Shown here in pieces: positions 1 through 7,553 of a DNA stretch of 13,627 bases (positions are counted from its first letter, which is position 1; each line of letters opens with the position of its first letter). The stretch is from contig JAQVZR010000018.1 of assembly GCA_028708105.1 (NCBI GenBank), positions 1 to 13,627 on the forward strand, read 5' to 3'. The notes beneath the pieces are model-generated. The model ran no database searches. It was given only the letters and a program-made list of their open reading frames with translations, and was not told where the DNA came from. Position numbers and translations under genes: made by a program. This stretch comes from Desulfoplanes sp. (GTDB lineage Bacteria; Desulfobacterota; Desulfovibrionia; Desulfovibrionales; Desulfomicrobiaceae).

Positions 1-22
1 AATCTAAACGAGGTAGAGGTAG

Positions 23-1033
23 ATGAAAGCACTTTATTCCCTGTTTTTGGTATTTGCTCTCATAGCGGCCTCCGTGGTCGGCGCGGGAGCGATGGGGTGG
101 CATGTCCTTTTTGGGACAGTCATTCCATATGTGGCCTTTTTTTTGTTTGTAATCGGCTTTTGTATGCGAGTCGTGTCATGGGCGAAATCTCCCGTCCCTT
201 TCAGGATTCCGACCACCTGTGGTCAGCAAAAGTCATTACCCTGGATTAAACATTCTAAAATTGAGAATCCGTCTTCAACTGCTGGAGTGGTGGCGCGGAT
301 GGCCCTTGAGGTCCTCTGTTTTCGATCGTTATTTAGAAATACCAGAATTGATTTTAGAACAGGTCCGCGTTTAACTTTTAGTTCGAGCAAGTGGCTGTGG
401 CTGGGTGCCTTGTCATTTCACTATTCCTTCTTGCTGATCGTGCTGCGCCACATGCGGTTTTTTACCGAGCCGGTGGCCGGTTTTGTAGCCGTTCTGGATG
501 CTGTTGACGGGGTCCTCCAATTCGGGGCTCCGGTTTTCTATCTTACTGACGCTGTCTTTCTGCTGGCTATTCTGTACCTGTTAATCCGCCGTTTGGTTGT
601 TCCGCACATGCGTTACATCTCTTTGGTGGCCGACTATTTTCCATTACTGTTGATTCTTGCCATCAGTGGAACCGGTGTCGCCATGCGTTACTTTATCAAA
701 ACCGATGTCGTTGCGATCAAAGAATTGACCATGAATCTGGTCCAGCTACACCCGGTCATTCCCGAGGGGATAGGCGTGATTTTTTATATTCATCTCTTCC
801 TGGTATGTACCCTGCTGATTTATTTTCCCTTGAGTAAATTGATGCACATGGGGGGTGTCTTTATGAGCCCGACGAGAAATTTGGCCTCTAATAATAGAGC
901 TGTCAGACACATCAATCCTTGGAACTATCCAGTGCCTGTGCATACCTATGCCGAGTACGAGGACGAGTTTAGAGAAAAAATGGTTGAAGCTGGCTTGCCA
1001 GTGGACAAGCAGGAAGGAGTGGAGAATGTCTAA
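23..1033 (+). CDS. dsrM: DsrM, membrane cytochrome b subunit of the DsrMKJOP complex
   Basis: This is the integral-membrane diheme cytochrome b subunit that exchanges electrons with the menaquinone pool and passes them to DsrK. The 336-residue product resembles the NarI family. It has about six hydrophobic segments: roughly residues 4-24, 27-52, 122-145, 170-190, 198-222 and 245-270. Histidines in or beside the helices (H133, H143, H257, H275) are candidate heme b ligands, inferred from position only. The start is ATG at 23, preceded by GAGG/AGAGG at 10-19. The last 8 bases overlap dsrK, which fits translational coupling. It is the first gene of the dsrMKJOP order seen in sulfate reducers. 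The operon promoter must lie before the window, since only 22 bases precede the start. The identity rests on the fold type together with the four following genes. Confidence 0.95.
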   Translation: MKALYSLFLVFALIAASVVGAGAMGWHVLFGTVIPYVAFFLFVIGFCMRVVSWAKSPVPFRIPTTCGQQKSLPWIKHSKIENPSSTAGVVARMALEVLCFRSLFRNTRIDFRTGPRLTFSSSKWLWLGALSFHYSFLLIVLRHMRFFTEPVAGFVAVLDAVDGVLQFGAPVFYLTDAVFLLAILYLLIRRLVVPHMRYISLVADYFPLLLILAISGTGVAMRYFIKTDVVAIKELTMNLVQLHPVIPEGIGVIFYIHLFLVCTLLIYFPLSKLMHMGGVFMSPTRNLASNNRAVRHINPWNYPVPVHTYAEYEDEFREKMVEAGLPVDKQEGVENV

Positions 1034-2657
1034 TCTTCCAAAAGCAGATGAATTAGCACATACAATTGATCACATGCCCCCCAAAGGGGACTGGATGGAT
1101 CTTCCCTTGGATATTAAGGATGGGCGGTATTGTTACGCATCCAATCCCAAAAGTGTTGCATATCTTGGTTTGCCTAATGCGCGCTCCTGGAATCCTCTAG
1201 ATGATGACTGGAAGCTGCCGGATAACTGGCAGGAAATTATCCTTAATGGGATGCGTGAACGTCTGGAGCGTTTCCGATCCTTTAAAATTTTTATGGACGT
1301 GTGTGTGCGTTGTGGAGCGTGCGCAGACAAATGTCATTTTTTCATCGGTTCAGGTGATCCTCGGAATATGCCTGTCCTGCGGGCAGAACTGTTACGGTCC
1401 GTTTATCGTGGAGAATTTACTACAGCAGGAAAAATTCTTGGACGTTTTGCAGGTGCTCGGAAACTTACTCTCTCGGTGCTCAAAGAGTGGTGGTATTATT
1501 TTTTCCAGTGCAGTGAATGCCGGCGGTGTTCTGTCTTTTGTCCTTATGGTATTGATACTGCCGAAATCACTATTATGGGACGTGAGCTTTTGAATCTGGT
1601 CGGATTGAATATTGACTGGATCGCTACTCCTGTTGCCAACTGTTATCGTACCGGTAACCATCTAGGCATTCAGCCTCATGCATTCAAAGATATGCTTGAG
1701 TTTTTCTGCGAAGACATTGAGGAAATCACAGGTATCCTTCCTGAGCCTTCTTTTAATGAGAAAGGTGCGGACATTTTGTTCATCACCCCCTCTGGAGATG
1801 TCTTTGCCGATCCTGGAACGTATACTTGTATGGGATATTTGATACTTTTTGAGTATCTCAAACGTGAATACGGATTGAAGGTTACTTGGAGTACCTATGC
1901 TTCTGAAGGTGGAAACTTTGGTTTCTTTACCTCTCACGAGACCATGAAGCGGCTTAATTCCAAGATGTACATGGAGGCTGAACGCCTTGGTGTGAAATGG
2001 ATCCTCGGCGGTGAGTGCGGTCATATGTGGCGTGTTATCACGCAGTACATGGACACCATGAATGGTCCTGAATATCAGAGTTCGCATATGGAAACCCCCG
2101 TCAACCCTATTACGGGGACTGTTTTTGAGAATGCCGCCTCAACCAAGATGGTTCATATTTGTGAGTTCACCGCTGATCTCATGAAGCATGGCAAACTCAA
2201 TCTGGATAAATCCAGAAATGATAACGTGAAACTTACCTATCACGATTCGTGTAACCCCGCTCGTGGTATGGGTTTGCTGGAAGAACCCCGCTATGTCATC
2301 AAGAATACGTGCAATTATTTTTATGAGATGCCGGAAGGGACTATCCGTGAGCAGACATTCTGTTGTGGCGGTGGTTCAGGACTCAACGCCGGTGAAGATG
2401 ATGAATTGCGTATGATGGGCGGACTGCCCAGGGCCAATGCTGTTAAGCACGTTCATGATAAATATGGGGTCAATACCTTGGGCTGTATCTGTGCTATTGA
2501 TCGGGCCGTGTTTCCCAACCTCATGGATTACTGGGTTCCCGGAGTCGAGGTCTGCGGTCTTCATGAATTGGTAGGCAACGCTCTTGTCTTTAAAGGTGAG
2601 GCTGAAAGAAAGACCGATCTGCGAGGCGAACCTCTGCCTGGTAAGGAGGAAGAATAA
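1026..2657 (+). CDS. dsrK: DsrK, HdrD-like iron-sulfur catalytic subunit of DsrMKJOP
   Basis: This cytoplasmic iron-sulfur subunit is related to heterodisulfide reductase HdrD and is thought to act on the DsrC trisulfide/disulfide using electrons from DsrM. The product has 543 residues and no membrane segment. Two [4Fe-4S] motifs are visible: C93-C96-C99-C103 and C162-C165-C168-C172, the second followed by Pro. The C-terminal half carries the cysteine-rich CCG-type site for a special catalytic cluster: C409 (in HDSC), C446-C447-G, and C487/C489. A further GGEC at C331 matches the first CCG-like domain. I chose ATG 1026 over an in-frame ATG at 948 because AAGGAG lies 6 bases upstream. The 948 start would overlap dsrM by 86 bases. 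The stop overlaps the dsrJ start by one base (TAATG). Confidence 0.96.
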   Translation: MSNLPKADELAHTIDHMPPKGDWMDLPLDIKDGRYCYASNPKSVAYLGLPNARSWNPLDDDWKLPDNWQEIILNGMRERLERFRSFKIFMDVCVRCGACADKCHFFIGSGDPRNMPVLRAELLRSVYRGEFTTAGKILGRFAGARKLTLSVLKEWWYYFFQCSECRRCSVFCPYGIDTAEITIMGRELLNLVGLNIDWIATPVANCYRTGNHLGIQPHAFKDMLEFFCEDIEEITGILPEPSFNEKGADILFITPSGDVFADPGTYTCMGYLILFEYLKREYGLKVTWSTYASEGGNFGFFTSHETMKRLNSKMYMEAERLGVKWILGGECGHMWRVITQYMDTMNGPEYQSSHMETPVNPITGTVFENAASTKMVHICEFTADLMKHGKLNLDKSRNDNVKLTYHDSCNPARGMGLLEEPRYVIKNTCNYFYEMPEGTIREQTFCCGGGSGLNAGEDDELRMMGGLPRANAVKHVHDKYGVNTLGCICAIDRAVFPNLMDYWVPGVEVCGLHELVGNALVFKGEAERKTDLRGEPLPGKEEE

Positions 2658-3040
2658 TGTACGATAAAGGTGCTGTAATCGCTGGTTTAGCTGTCTTTGT
2701 GGTCTTTTTTTCTTTTCCTTTCTGGTACAATACCGGATCGGCAGCCTACAAACAGCCACAGCCAGAACTTCCCAAAAACAGCAAGCAATGTGTCGAGTCC
2801 AAGGAATGGATGCGTGCCGAGCACATGCAGCTGCTGAATACCTGGCGGGATGATGTTGTCCGTGAAGGTATGCATGAGTACACAAGCACTGCAAATGGAC
2901 AGGTGTTCAACAAGAGCTTGGTCAAGACCTGTATGAAATGCCACGACAGCAAGGAAAAGTTCTGTGACAAATGTCACACCACCATGGACGTGAATCCTTA
3001 TTGTTGGGACTGTCATGTGGCTCCTAAGGAGGCCAAGTAA
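2657..3040 (+). CDS. dsrJ: DsrJ, periplasmic triheme cytochrome c of DsrMKJOP
   Basis: This is a 127-residue membrane-anchored multiheme cytochrome c. An N-terminal hydrophobic helix (about residues 5-24) works as an uncleaved anchor or signal, placing the rest in the periplasm. Three CxxCH heme c sites are present: C92-C95-H96, C103-C106-H107 and C116-C119-H120. C45 is the only cysteine outside the heme sites. In the purple sulfur bacterial DsrJ a cysteine at nearly the same position has been reported as an unusual axial heme ligand, so C45 is a good candidate for the same role (inference). AAGGAGG at 2643-2649 sits 7 bases before the ATG. The gene overlaps the dsrK stop and the dsrO start by one base each, so the three are translationally coupled. 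Confidence 0.96.
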   Translation: MYDKGAVIAGLAVFVVFFSFPFWYNTGSAAYKQPQPELPKNSKQCVESKEWMRAEHMQLLNTWRDDVVREGMHEYTSTANGQVFNKSLVKTCMKCHDSKEKFCDKCHTTMDVNPYCWDCHVAPKEAK

Positions 3041-3834
3041 TGAAGAATACGAGAAGAAAATTCCTTAAAGTGGCTGGCCTGGCGGTCCTGGGGTGGAGTA
3101 TGCGTCCAGCCTCCCGGTTAATGGCTGCTCATGGGGCACAGAGTGCTGAAGGCCTGTTCATGGCCTCCAAACATGGTGCTCCCAAGCACGGAGAGGGGCT
3201 TCATGCAGGGCGTTGGATCATGTTGATTGATACCAATAAATTGACTCCGGCTATTGAACAGAAATGTATCAATGCCTGTCATACAAATCACAATGTCCCC
3301 GATATTGAGACAAAGCAGAATATTAAATGGATTTGGGCGGAGCCGCTACACAACGTTTTCCCGGAGCAGATGCATGAGAACATACCTGGAGGGACAGAGC
3401 GCACTACTCTTGTCCTTTGCAATCATTGCACGAATCCTCCGTGTGTCCGGGTTTGTCCCACCAAGGCCACTTTTCAGCGAGAGGATGGCATTGTGATGAT
3501 GGATTTCCATCGCTGTATTGGTTGCAGATACTGTATGGCTGCTTGCCCTTACGGTTCGCGGAGCTTCAATTTTATGGATCCCAGGCCGCACATCAAGGAT
3601 GCAATTCCCGAATTTCCTACACGGACTAAAGGCGTTGTTGAAAAGTGCGAATTCTGTTCAGAGAGACTTGCCGAAGGGAAGCTTCCCTATTGCGTGGAGG
3701 TTTCTGAAGGGGCGATGATGTTTGGTGATCTGGAAGATCCTGAGTCCGAGGTACGCAAGGTTCTTGCTTCGCGGTATTCGATTCGCAGAAAACCCGAGCT
3801 TGGAACAGAACCAGGCGTCTACTACTTAATCTAA
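3040..3834 (+). CDS. dsrO: DsrO, Tat-exported periplasmic ferredoxin-like subunit of DsrMKJOP
   Basis: This 264-residue iron-sulfur protein of the NrfC/DmsB type is thought to relay electrons between DsrJ and DsrP on the periplasmic side. It begins with a twin-arginine signal (R5-R6 in RRKFLK) followed by a hydrophobic stretch to about residue 20, with likely cleavage around residue 30. Cysteine motifs are C76/C80, C127-C130-C135-C139, C159-C162-C165-C169 and C203-C206-C218. The first motif lacks its usual first two cysteines, and the last motif has Ser222 in the fourth position. Under standard pairing this removes exactly one cluster and leaves three complete [4Fe-4S] sites. AAGGAGG at 3026-3032 lies 7 bases before the ATG, which overlaps the dsrJ stop by one base. 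Confidence 0.95.
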   Translation: MKNTRRKFLKVAGLAVLGWSMRPASRLMAAHGAQSAEGLFMASKHGAPKHGEGLHAGRWIMLIDTNKLTPAIEQKCINACHTNHNVPDIETKQNIKWIWAEPLHNVFPEQMHENIPGGTERTTLVLCNHCTNPPCVRVCPTKATFQREDGIVMMDFHRCIGCRYCMAACPYGSRSFNFMDPRPHIKDAIPEFPTRTKGVVEKCEFCSERLAEGKLPYCVEVSEGAMMFGDLEDPESEVRKVLASRYSIRRKPELGTEPGVYYLI

Positions 3835-3847
3835 GAGGTGGGTAGCT

Positions 3848-4996
3848 ATGCTGGAGAAAGTTCTCAAAGGAAATAAGGTTTATTGGGGCTGGTTGGCTAT
3901 ACTGCTGGCGCTCATGGCCGTTGGTGCTGTGTGTTACGGTAAGCAGCTGGTAAATGGTTTGACCATTACCGGGATGAGCCGTGACGTATCCTGGGGTTTT
4001 TATATCGCTCAGTTTACGTTTTTGGTCGGTGTGGCCGCATCTGCTGTGATGATGGTTATCCCCAAGTATCTTCATGACTATAAAGCCTATGGCAAAATAC
4101 TCATTTTCGGTGAGTTCAACGCCGTGGCCATGGTTTGTTTGTGTCTTATGTTCATCATCGCTGATTTGGGTTCGCCCCAGCGATTGATGAATATCATCAT
4201 CCATCCTACCCCCAACTCCATGCTGTTTTGGGACATGATTGTTCTCAATGGATATCTACTCATCAATATCTTCGTGGGTTGGATTACGCTGCAGGCGTAC
4301 AGGAAAGAAGTCGCTCCTCCGCAATGGATCAAGTTTTTTATCTATCTTTCCATTCCTTGGGCTGTGAGTATTCACACAGTGACCGCCTTTTTGTATTGTG
4401 GTCTTCCCGGACGCGGTTACTGGATGGACGCCATTCTGGCTTCCCGCTTTCTGGCCTCGGCATTCGCTGCCGGCCCCGCATTCTTGATCATCCTATTGTA
4501 TATCGTAAAGGCAACAACTTCTTTTGATCCAGGCAAGGAAGCTCTCAAGTCTCTGGGCAAAACCATTGCCTATGCCATGAGTATCAACCTGTTCCTGGTT
4601 CTTTGTGAAGTCTTTACCGTTAACTATAGTAATATCCCCAGTCATCTGCACCATTGGCATTATCTGTTTTTCGGGGACGGCGTGCTGGTTCCCTGGATGT
4701 GGACATCCATGAGCATGTGTTTTGTGGGTGTGCTGATTTTGATCGTCCCCAGCAATCGAGAAAGCGACAATATGCTTATTTTTGGTTGTCTGTTTGTTTT
4801 TATTGGGGCGTGGATTGATAAGGGGCTTGGAATGATCGGTGGTGGTTTTGTGCCCAATGCCTTGATGGAAATTACGGAATACGTTCCCACACAGCTCGAA
4901 CTTGGGGTTGCTCTCGGAATTTATGCCGCCGGATTTTTGATCCTGACCATGCTTACTAAAATAGCTGTAGGCGTTAAGTTAGAAGTTGGTGAATAA
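3848..4996 (+). CDS. dsrP: DsrP, NrfD-family integral membrane subunit of DsrMKJOP
   Basis: This is a 382-residue polytopic membrane protein of the NrfD/PsrC family, with about ten hydrophobic helices spread from residue 14 to residue 372. Members of this family bind quinone and dock a periplasmic ferredoxin-like partner, here DsrO. No cofactor motif is visible, as is normal for NrfD-type proteins. Polar residues inside the membrane region, such as the acidic residues in the GEFNA and ADLGSP segments, resemble the quinone/proton site regions of the family, but this is by analogy only. The start is ATG 3848 with GAGGTG at 3835-3840, 13 bases after dsrO. It is the last gene of the complex operon and is followed 12 bases later by a strong intrinsic terminator. 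Confidence 0.95.
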   Translation: MLEKVLKGNKVYWGWLAILLALMAVGAVCYGKQLVNGLTITGMSRDVSWGFYIAQFTFLVGVAASAVMMVIPKYLHDYKAYGKILIFGEFNAVAMVCLCLMFIIADLGSPQRLMNIIIHPTPNSMLFWDMIVLNGYLLINIFVGWITLQAYRKEVAPPQWIKFFIYLSIPWAVSIHTVTAFLYCGLPGRGYWMDAILASRFLASAFAAGPAFLIILLYIVKATTSFDPGKEALKSLGKTIAYAMSINLFLVLCEVFTVNYSNIPSHLHHWHYLFFGDGVLVPWMWTSMSMCFVGVLILIVPSNRESDNMLIFGCLFVFIGAWIDKGLGMIGGGFVPNALMEITEYVPTQLELGVALGIYAAGFLILTMLTKIAVGVKLEVGE

Positions 4997-5008
4997 TTGG
5001 TGTCTCCT

Positions 5009-5054
5009 ACGGCGTGTAGACGGGTAATGATACCCGTTTACGCGCCGTTTTTTT
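5009..5054 (+). terminator. Rho-independent terminator closing dsrMKJOP
   Basis: A 17-base-pair hairpin (5009-5025 with 5032-5048) contains two G-T wobbles. It has a 6-base loop AATGAT and runs directly into seven T residues (5048-5054). It starts 12 bases after the dsrP stop, so it most likely ends the dsrMKJOP transcript and separates it from the ferredoxin gene. Confidence 0.93.
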
Positions 5055-5115
5055 CGACACCGTGCGTACACGATTTTGATCTTTTTGCCCTGCGTCGGGA
5101 AGGGGCTCTTTCTTG

Positions 5116-5151
5116 TTAAAAAAAGTTCCAAAAAGACTTGCGTCTCTTTGG
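5116..5151 (-). terminator. Terminator-like hairpin in minus-strand orientation, upstream of the ferredoxin gene
   Basis: 5128-5137 and 5142-5151 form a 10-base-pair stem with one mismatch and a TTGC loop. Read on the minus strand, the hairpin is followed by a run of seven T residues (seven A residues on the + strand, about 5118-5124). No minus-strand gene that it could terminate is visible to the right, so it may end an antisense or small RNA, or be a relic. On the + strand the hairpin lacks a T-tract. Confidence 0.35.
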
Positions 5152-5242
5152 CTTCATGTTTAAGAGCTCTGGGAGATTCTAGGGTGGTCTTACTCCTCCC
5201 TGGCAGGTGGATCTTTCCCATAAAACTTTTTTGGAGGTACGT

Positions 5243-5431
5243 ATGTCTTATAAAGTAACTGTTGATCATGAGAAGTGTGTCGGTTGTGGCGAGTGCGTTG
5301 ATGTCTGTCCTGTTGAAGTTTACGAACTTCAGAACGAAAAGTCTGTGCCTGTAAACGAAGAAGAGTGTTTGGGCTGTGAGTCTTGTATTGAGGTTTGCGA
5401 ACACGACGCCATCGTGGTCGAAGAAGCTTAG
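5243..5431 (+). CDS. 2x[4Fe-4S] ferredoxin
   Basis: This is a 62-residue bacterial-type ferredoxin with two classical cluster motifs: C12-C15-C18-C22-Pro and C42-C45-C48-C52. The protein is strongly acidic outside the motifs, as expected for a soluble low-potential electron carrier. The second motif ends Cys-Glu instead of Cys-Pro, a minor variation. The start is ATG 5243, with GGAGG at 5233-5237 five bases upstream. An in-frame ATG at 5207 would add 12 residues without a ribosome site and is rejected. The gene is monocistronic by context: a strong terminator after dsrP lies upstream and another directly follows it. Its place between dsrMKJOP and dsrAB suggests a role as electron donor or acceptor in sulfite reduction or general redox metabolism; this is inference. 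Confidence 0.95.
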   Translation: MSYKVTVDHEKCVGCGECVDVCPVEVYELQNEKSVPVNEEECLGCESCIEVCEHDAIVVEEA

Positions 5432-5440
5432 TTGGTATTC

Positions 5441-5470
5441 AAGACCCCCTCTCAGGGGGTCTTATTTTTA
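5441..5470 (+). terminator. Rho-independent terminator after the ferredoxin gene
   Basis: A perfect 10-base-pair hairpin (5441-5450 with 5454-5463, loop CTC) has a C5/G5 core. It is followed by a T-rich tail (5464-5470). It begins 9 bases after the ferredoxin stop. Confidence 0.93.
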
Positions 5471-5574
5471 TCCTCTTTTCCCTTCCCTTGACTCTATCTC
5501 CGAAACATTTATCGTGTCTCCCTGGTTAATGGATAGCTGATTGATTCCCCGTCCACGGTGTTTTCAAAGCTCAT

Positions 5575-5625
5575 AGCCCTTGGAGGTTCCATTGTGCAGG
5601 GCTGGAGAACAGACATTTGAGCCCT
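5575..5625 (+). promoter_or_regulatory. Possible structured leader of the YkgJ-family gene
   Basis: AGCCCT at 5575-5580 pairs with AGGGCT at 5598-5603, with an inner TGGA/TCCA stem (5581-5584 with 5588-5591). A second AGCCCT at 5620-5625 could pair with the same AGGGCT instead, so two exclusive folds are possible. The element lies 51 bases before the ATG. No known riboswitch class is recognised, and the stems are short enough to be chance. Confidence 0.25.
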
Positions 5626-5675
5626 TTGGTATTTCTTTGAGGCGCGTCAACGTATTAATCCTGTGAGGTTTGTTC

Positions 5676-6365
5676 ATGTCTCTCGATTTTTCGGAATATT
5701 TTAAAAAATATGAGGAACTGGTCGCAGGAGCGAGCAGTGCCTTTTCCCGGGTGGATCAGGCCTGCCCTGGTTGTGTATCCTGTAAACCAGGCTGCAGTGA
5801 TTGCTGTTATGCTCTTTTTGATCTGACTCTGATTGAGGCATTGTATCTTAATTATCACTTCAAAGAACTGCCTCATGAGATTAAAAACAGGGTGTATCTT
5901 CGTGCTGACAAGGCTGATCGTAAAGCAATCATAGCCAAAAAAAAGGCCTTCCGGCTGCAGGAAAAAGGAGAGCCGAGGGAATCGGTGCTTCAAATGATAG
6001 GGCATGAAAAAATCCGTTGTCCTTTGTTAGGGGATGATGATCGTTGTGAAATGTATGCATTCCGTCCCATCACCTGTCGGCTTTATGGGGTTCCCCAGGA
6101 GATAAACGGCAAAGCCCATGTCTGCCAATTATCCGGTTTTACTGGAGGGCAGCAGTACCCCACTGTCAAGGTCGAACGTATTCAGGATGCTTTGGTCCTT
6201 TTGAGCAATGCCCTGGTTAAGGATATAGGATCTGAATACGACAAACTGGCCACGGTGTTTGTTCCGATTTCTACTGCGATCTTAACTGTTTACGATAACG
6301 ATTATCTTGGCCTTGAAAGTGGTACCAAAAAAACCAAAAAAGCTCAGTGGTCGATTCGGAGTTGA
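5676..6365 (+). CDS. YkgJ-family cysteine-cluster protein (putative metal-binding)
   Basis: The 229-residue product shows the cysteine signature of the YkgJ / putative zinc- or iron-chelating family (PF03692 type). The N-terminal cluster is C30, C33, C36, C40, C43-C44. It is followed by C115-Pro, C124, an RP..C134-R segment and C150. This arrangement (CxxCC, then CPL...C..Y..RP..CR) is characteristic of the family, whose members are thought to bind an Fe-S cluster or metal ion; the biochemical role is generally unknown. There is no signal peptide or membrane segment, so it is cytoplasmic. I chose ATG 5676 with GAGG at 5665-5668. A TTG at 5670 would add two residues. It is the first of three uncharacterised genes leading up to dsrAB, and a role in Dsr cofactor handling or redox sensing would be guesswork. 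Confidence 0.85.
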   Translation: MSLDFSEYFKKYEELVAGASSAFSRVDQACPGCVSCKPGCSDCCYALFDLTLIEALYLNYHFKELPHEIKNRVYLRADKADRKAIIAKKKAFRLQEKGEPRESVLQMIGHEKIRCPLLGDDDRCEMYAFRPITCRLYGVPQEINGKAHVCQLSGFTGGQQYPTVKVERIQDALVLLSNALVKDIGSEYDKLATVFVPISTAILTVYDNDYLGLESGTKKTKKAQWSIRS

Positions 6366-6431
6366 AACGCGGTGGTTTATTGAACGTGTGAATTTTGTTT
6401 CTCAGATTCTATGGACATGAGGTAGATGTAT

Positions 6432-6806
6432 ATGCCAGCGCAGCGGAAAGAACTCACGCAGGAGCAGGAGCAGCAGAAACGATATATTTACGACAAGATG
6501 AAGCCCCGGCGTCGGAAATTTGTTGATCGTATAGGATATGATGCCTGGGATCCCTTTGAAGAGCCCAATGATCCGATTGATATTCGTATGGGTCCTGCCA
6601 AAATGACAGCTCAACAGCTCGTTTCTGCCTTTATGAAAGCCAAGCGGACTATGGAGGTCAGTAGCGCCTATCGTGAGGGTATCGAGGCCATGGCTCTCGG
6701 GGCGACAAAGCACGATGAAAAAATAAAAGCTATGTATGAATTTTCTCTGTGGTACATGTCGCTCCTTGAGAAACAGGGTCAAAATTTCGACGGTGAATTG
6801 GTGTAG
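6432..6806 (+). CDS. Conserved-looking hypothetical protein, unrecognised
   Basis: This small protein of 124 residues belongs to no family I can name with confidence. It is rich in charged and polar residues. The N-terminal third is Glu/Gln/Lys-rich and probably helical. It is followed by a basic patch PRRRKF (about residues 25-30) and a segment with aromatic and acidic residues, DAWDPFEEPNDP (about 37-48). The C-terminal half (about 60-115) looks like amphipathic helices. There are no cysteines, membrane helices or signal peptide. Two ATGs are in frame, at 6426 and 6432. The ribosome site GAGG at 6419-6422 is 9 bases from 6432 but only 3 from 6426, so 6432 is preferred. It follows the YkgJ gene by 66 bases and precedes the TPR gene by 55, consistent with one operon. 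Codon use resembles that of its neighbours. Confidence 0.8.
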   Translation: MPAQRKELTQEQEQQKRYIYDKMKPRRRKFVDRIGYDAWDPFEEPNDPIDIRMGPAKMTAQQLVSAFMKAKRTMEVSSAYREGIEAMALGATKHDEKIKAMYEFSLWYMSLLEKQGQNFDGELV

Positions 6807-6861
6807 ACCATCGCGTTGAGAGCCATGAAAGGAGTGGGCTGATACATCTAAGGAGGTGGTG

Positions 6862-7473
6862 ATGACACAGAAAGATAAAAAGTCGATTTTACAAGAGTTT
6901 AAGACAGAGATGCAGGAATCAGCCGATACGGGAACAGCGCATTATAATCTGGCAATGACCTATCTGGGTGAGCGTGATTTTGAAGCCGCAGAAAAGGAAC
7001 TTCGTTTGGCTATCCAGGAAGAACCCGAGCTTGCAGAGGCATTTGTGCAATTGGGTGGTATTGCCATGTACCGCGGGGACCTTGATAGTTGTTTGAGCTA
7101 TAACAAAATGGCTGCGGATTTGCGGCCCAGGTTTGCAGTCCCCCATGGTAATATTGGTTTTGTTCTTTTGCAGCAGCAGGATGTTGACAAGGCTGTAGGA
7201 GCCTTTCGTAAGGCTCTTTCTTTGGATCCGGGTTTTTTACAGGCTCGGGCAAGTCTGGGTGCTGCCTATTTGATGCAGGGGGATGCAAAAGGCTGCCTGG
7301 AAGAATGTATCAAGGTCGTTGACAAAGAACCTCATTTTGGTCCTGCGTGGAACAATATTGGATTGGCGTATCTTGAGCTTGGTGACAAAGCAAAGGCTAG
7401 AGATGCTTTTGAAAAAGCTCATGAATCTGGGTATGAAGTTCCACAGCAAATCCTTGATGAAGTTCAGGAATAG
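6862..7473 (+). CDS. Tetratricopeptide repeat (TPR) protein
   Basis: This is a 203-residue protein made almost entirely of TPR units after a short charged N-terminus. About five consecutive 34-residue repeats run from residue 25 to 194, with the typical pattern of small residues at positions 8 and 20, a YLxxGD/YxxRGD-like turn and Pro at position 32 (EEPE, LRPR, LDPG, KEPH). TPR proteins are scaffolds for protein-protein contacts and have no catalytic site. There is no signal peptide, so it is cytoplasmic. ATG 6862 has a near-perfect ribosome site AAGGAGG at 6850-6856, five bases upstream. GTG codons at 6856 and 6859 overlap that site and are rejected. Being next to dsrAB, it might help assembly of a Dsr component, but no direct evidence is visible. 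Confidence 0.9.
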   Translation: MTQKDKKSILQEFKTEMQESADTGTAHYNLAMTYLGERDFEAAEKELRLAIQEEPELAEAFVQLGGIAMYRGDLDSCLSYNKMAADLRPRFAVPHGNIGFVLLQQQDVDKAVGAFRKALSLDPGFLQARASLGAAYLMQGDAKGCLEECIKVVDKEPHFGPAWNNIGLAYLELGDKAKARDAFEKAHESGYEVPQQILDEVQE

Positions 7474-7553
7474 CCTTCTTGGGGTTGAAATCACTGCGTA
7501 GCGAAAAAAATAAATTGTTTATAGACGCTCCATAGATAATGTTATATTACCAA

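Noticed and set aside
948..1025. An upstream in-frame extension of DsrK
   Set aside because: The ATG at 948 has no ribosome site and would overlap dsrM by 86 bases. ATG 1026 has a good site and the expected coupling to dsrM.
2376..2894. A 172-codon minus-strand frame
   Set aside because: It is antisense to the dsrK/dsrJ junction, both of which are certain genes.
5055..5242. A promoter for the ferredoxin gene
   Set aside because: A promoter must exist after the 5009-5054 terminator, but no pair of hexamers with good matches and 16-18 base spacing was found. The sigma54-like TGGCAG near 5200 lacks a proper -12 element.
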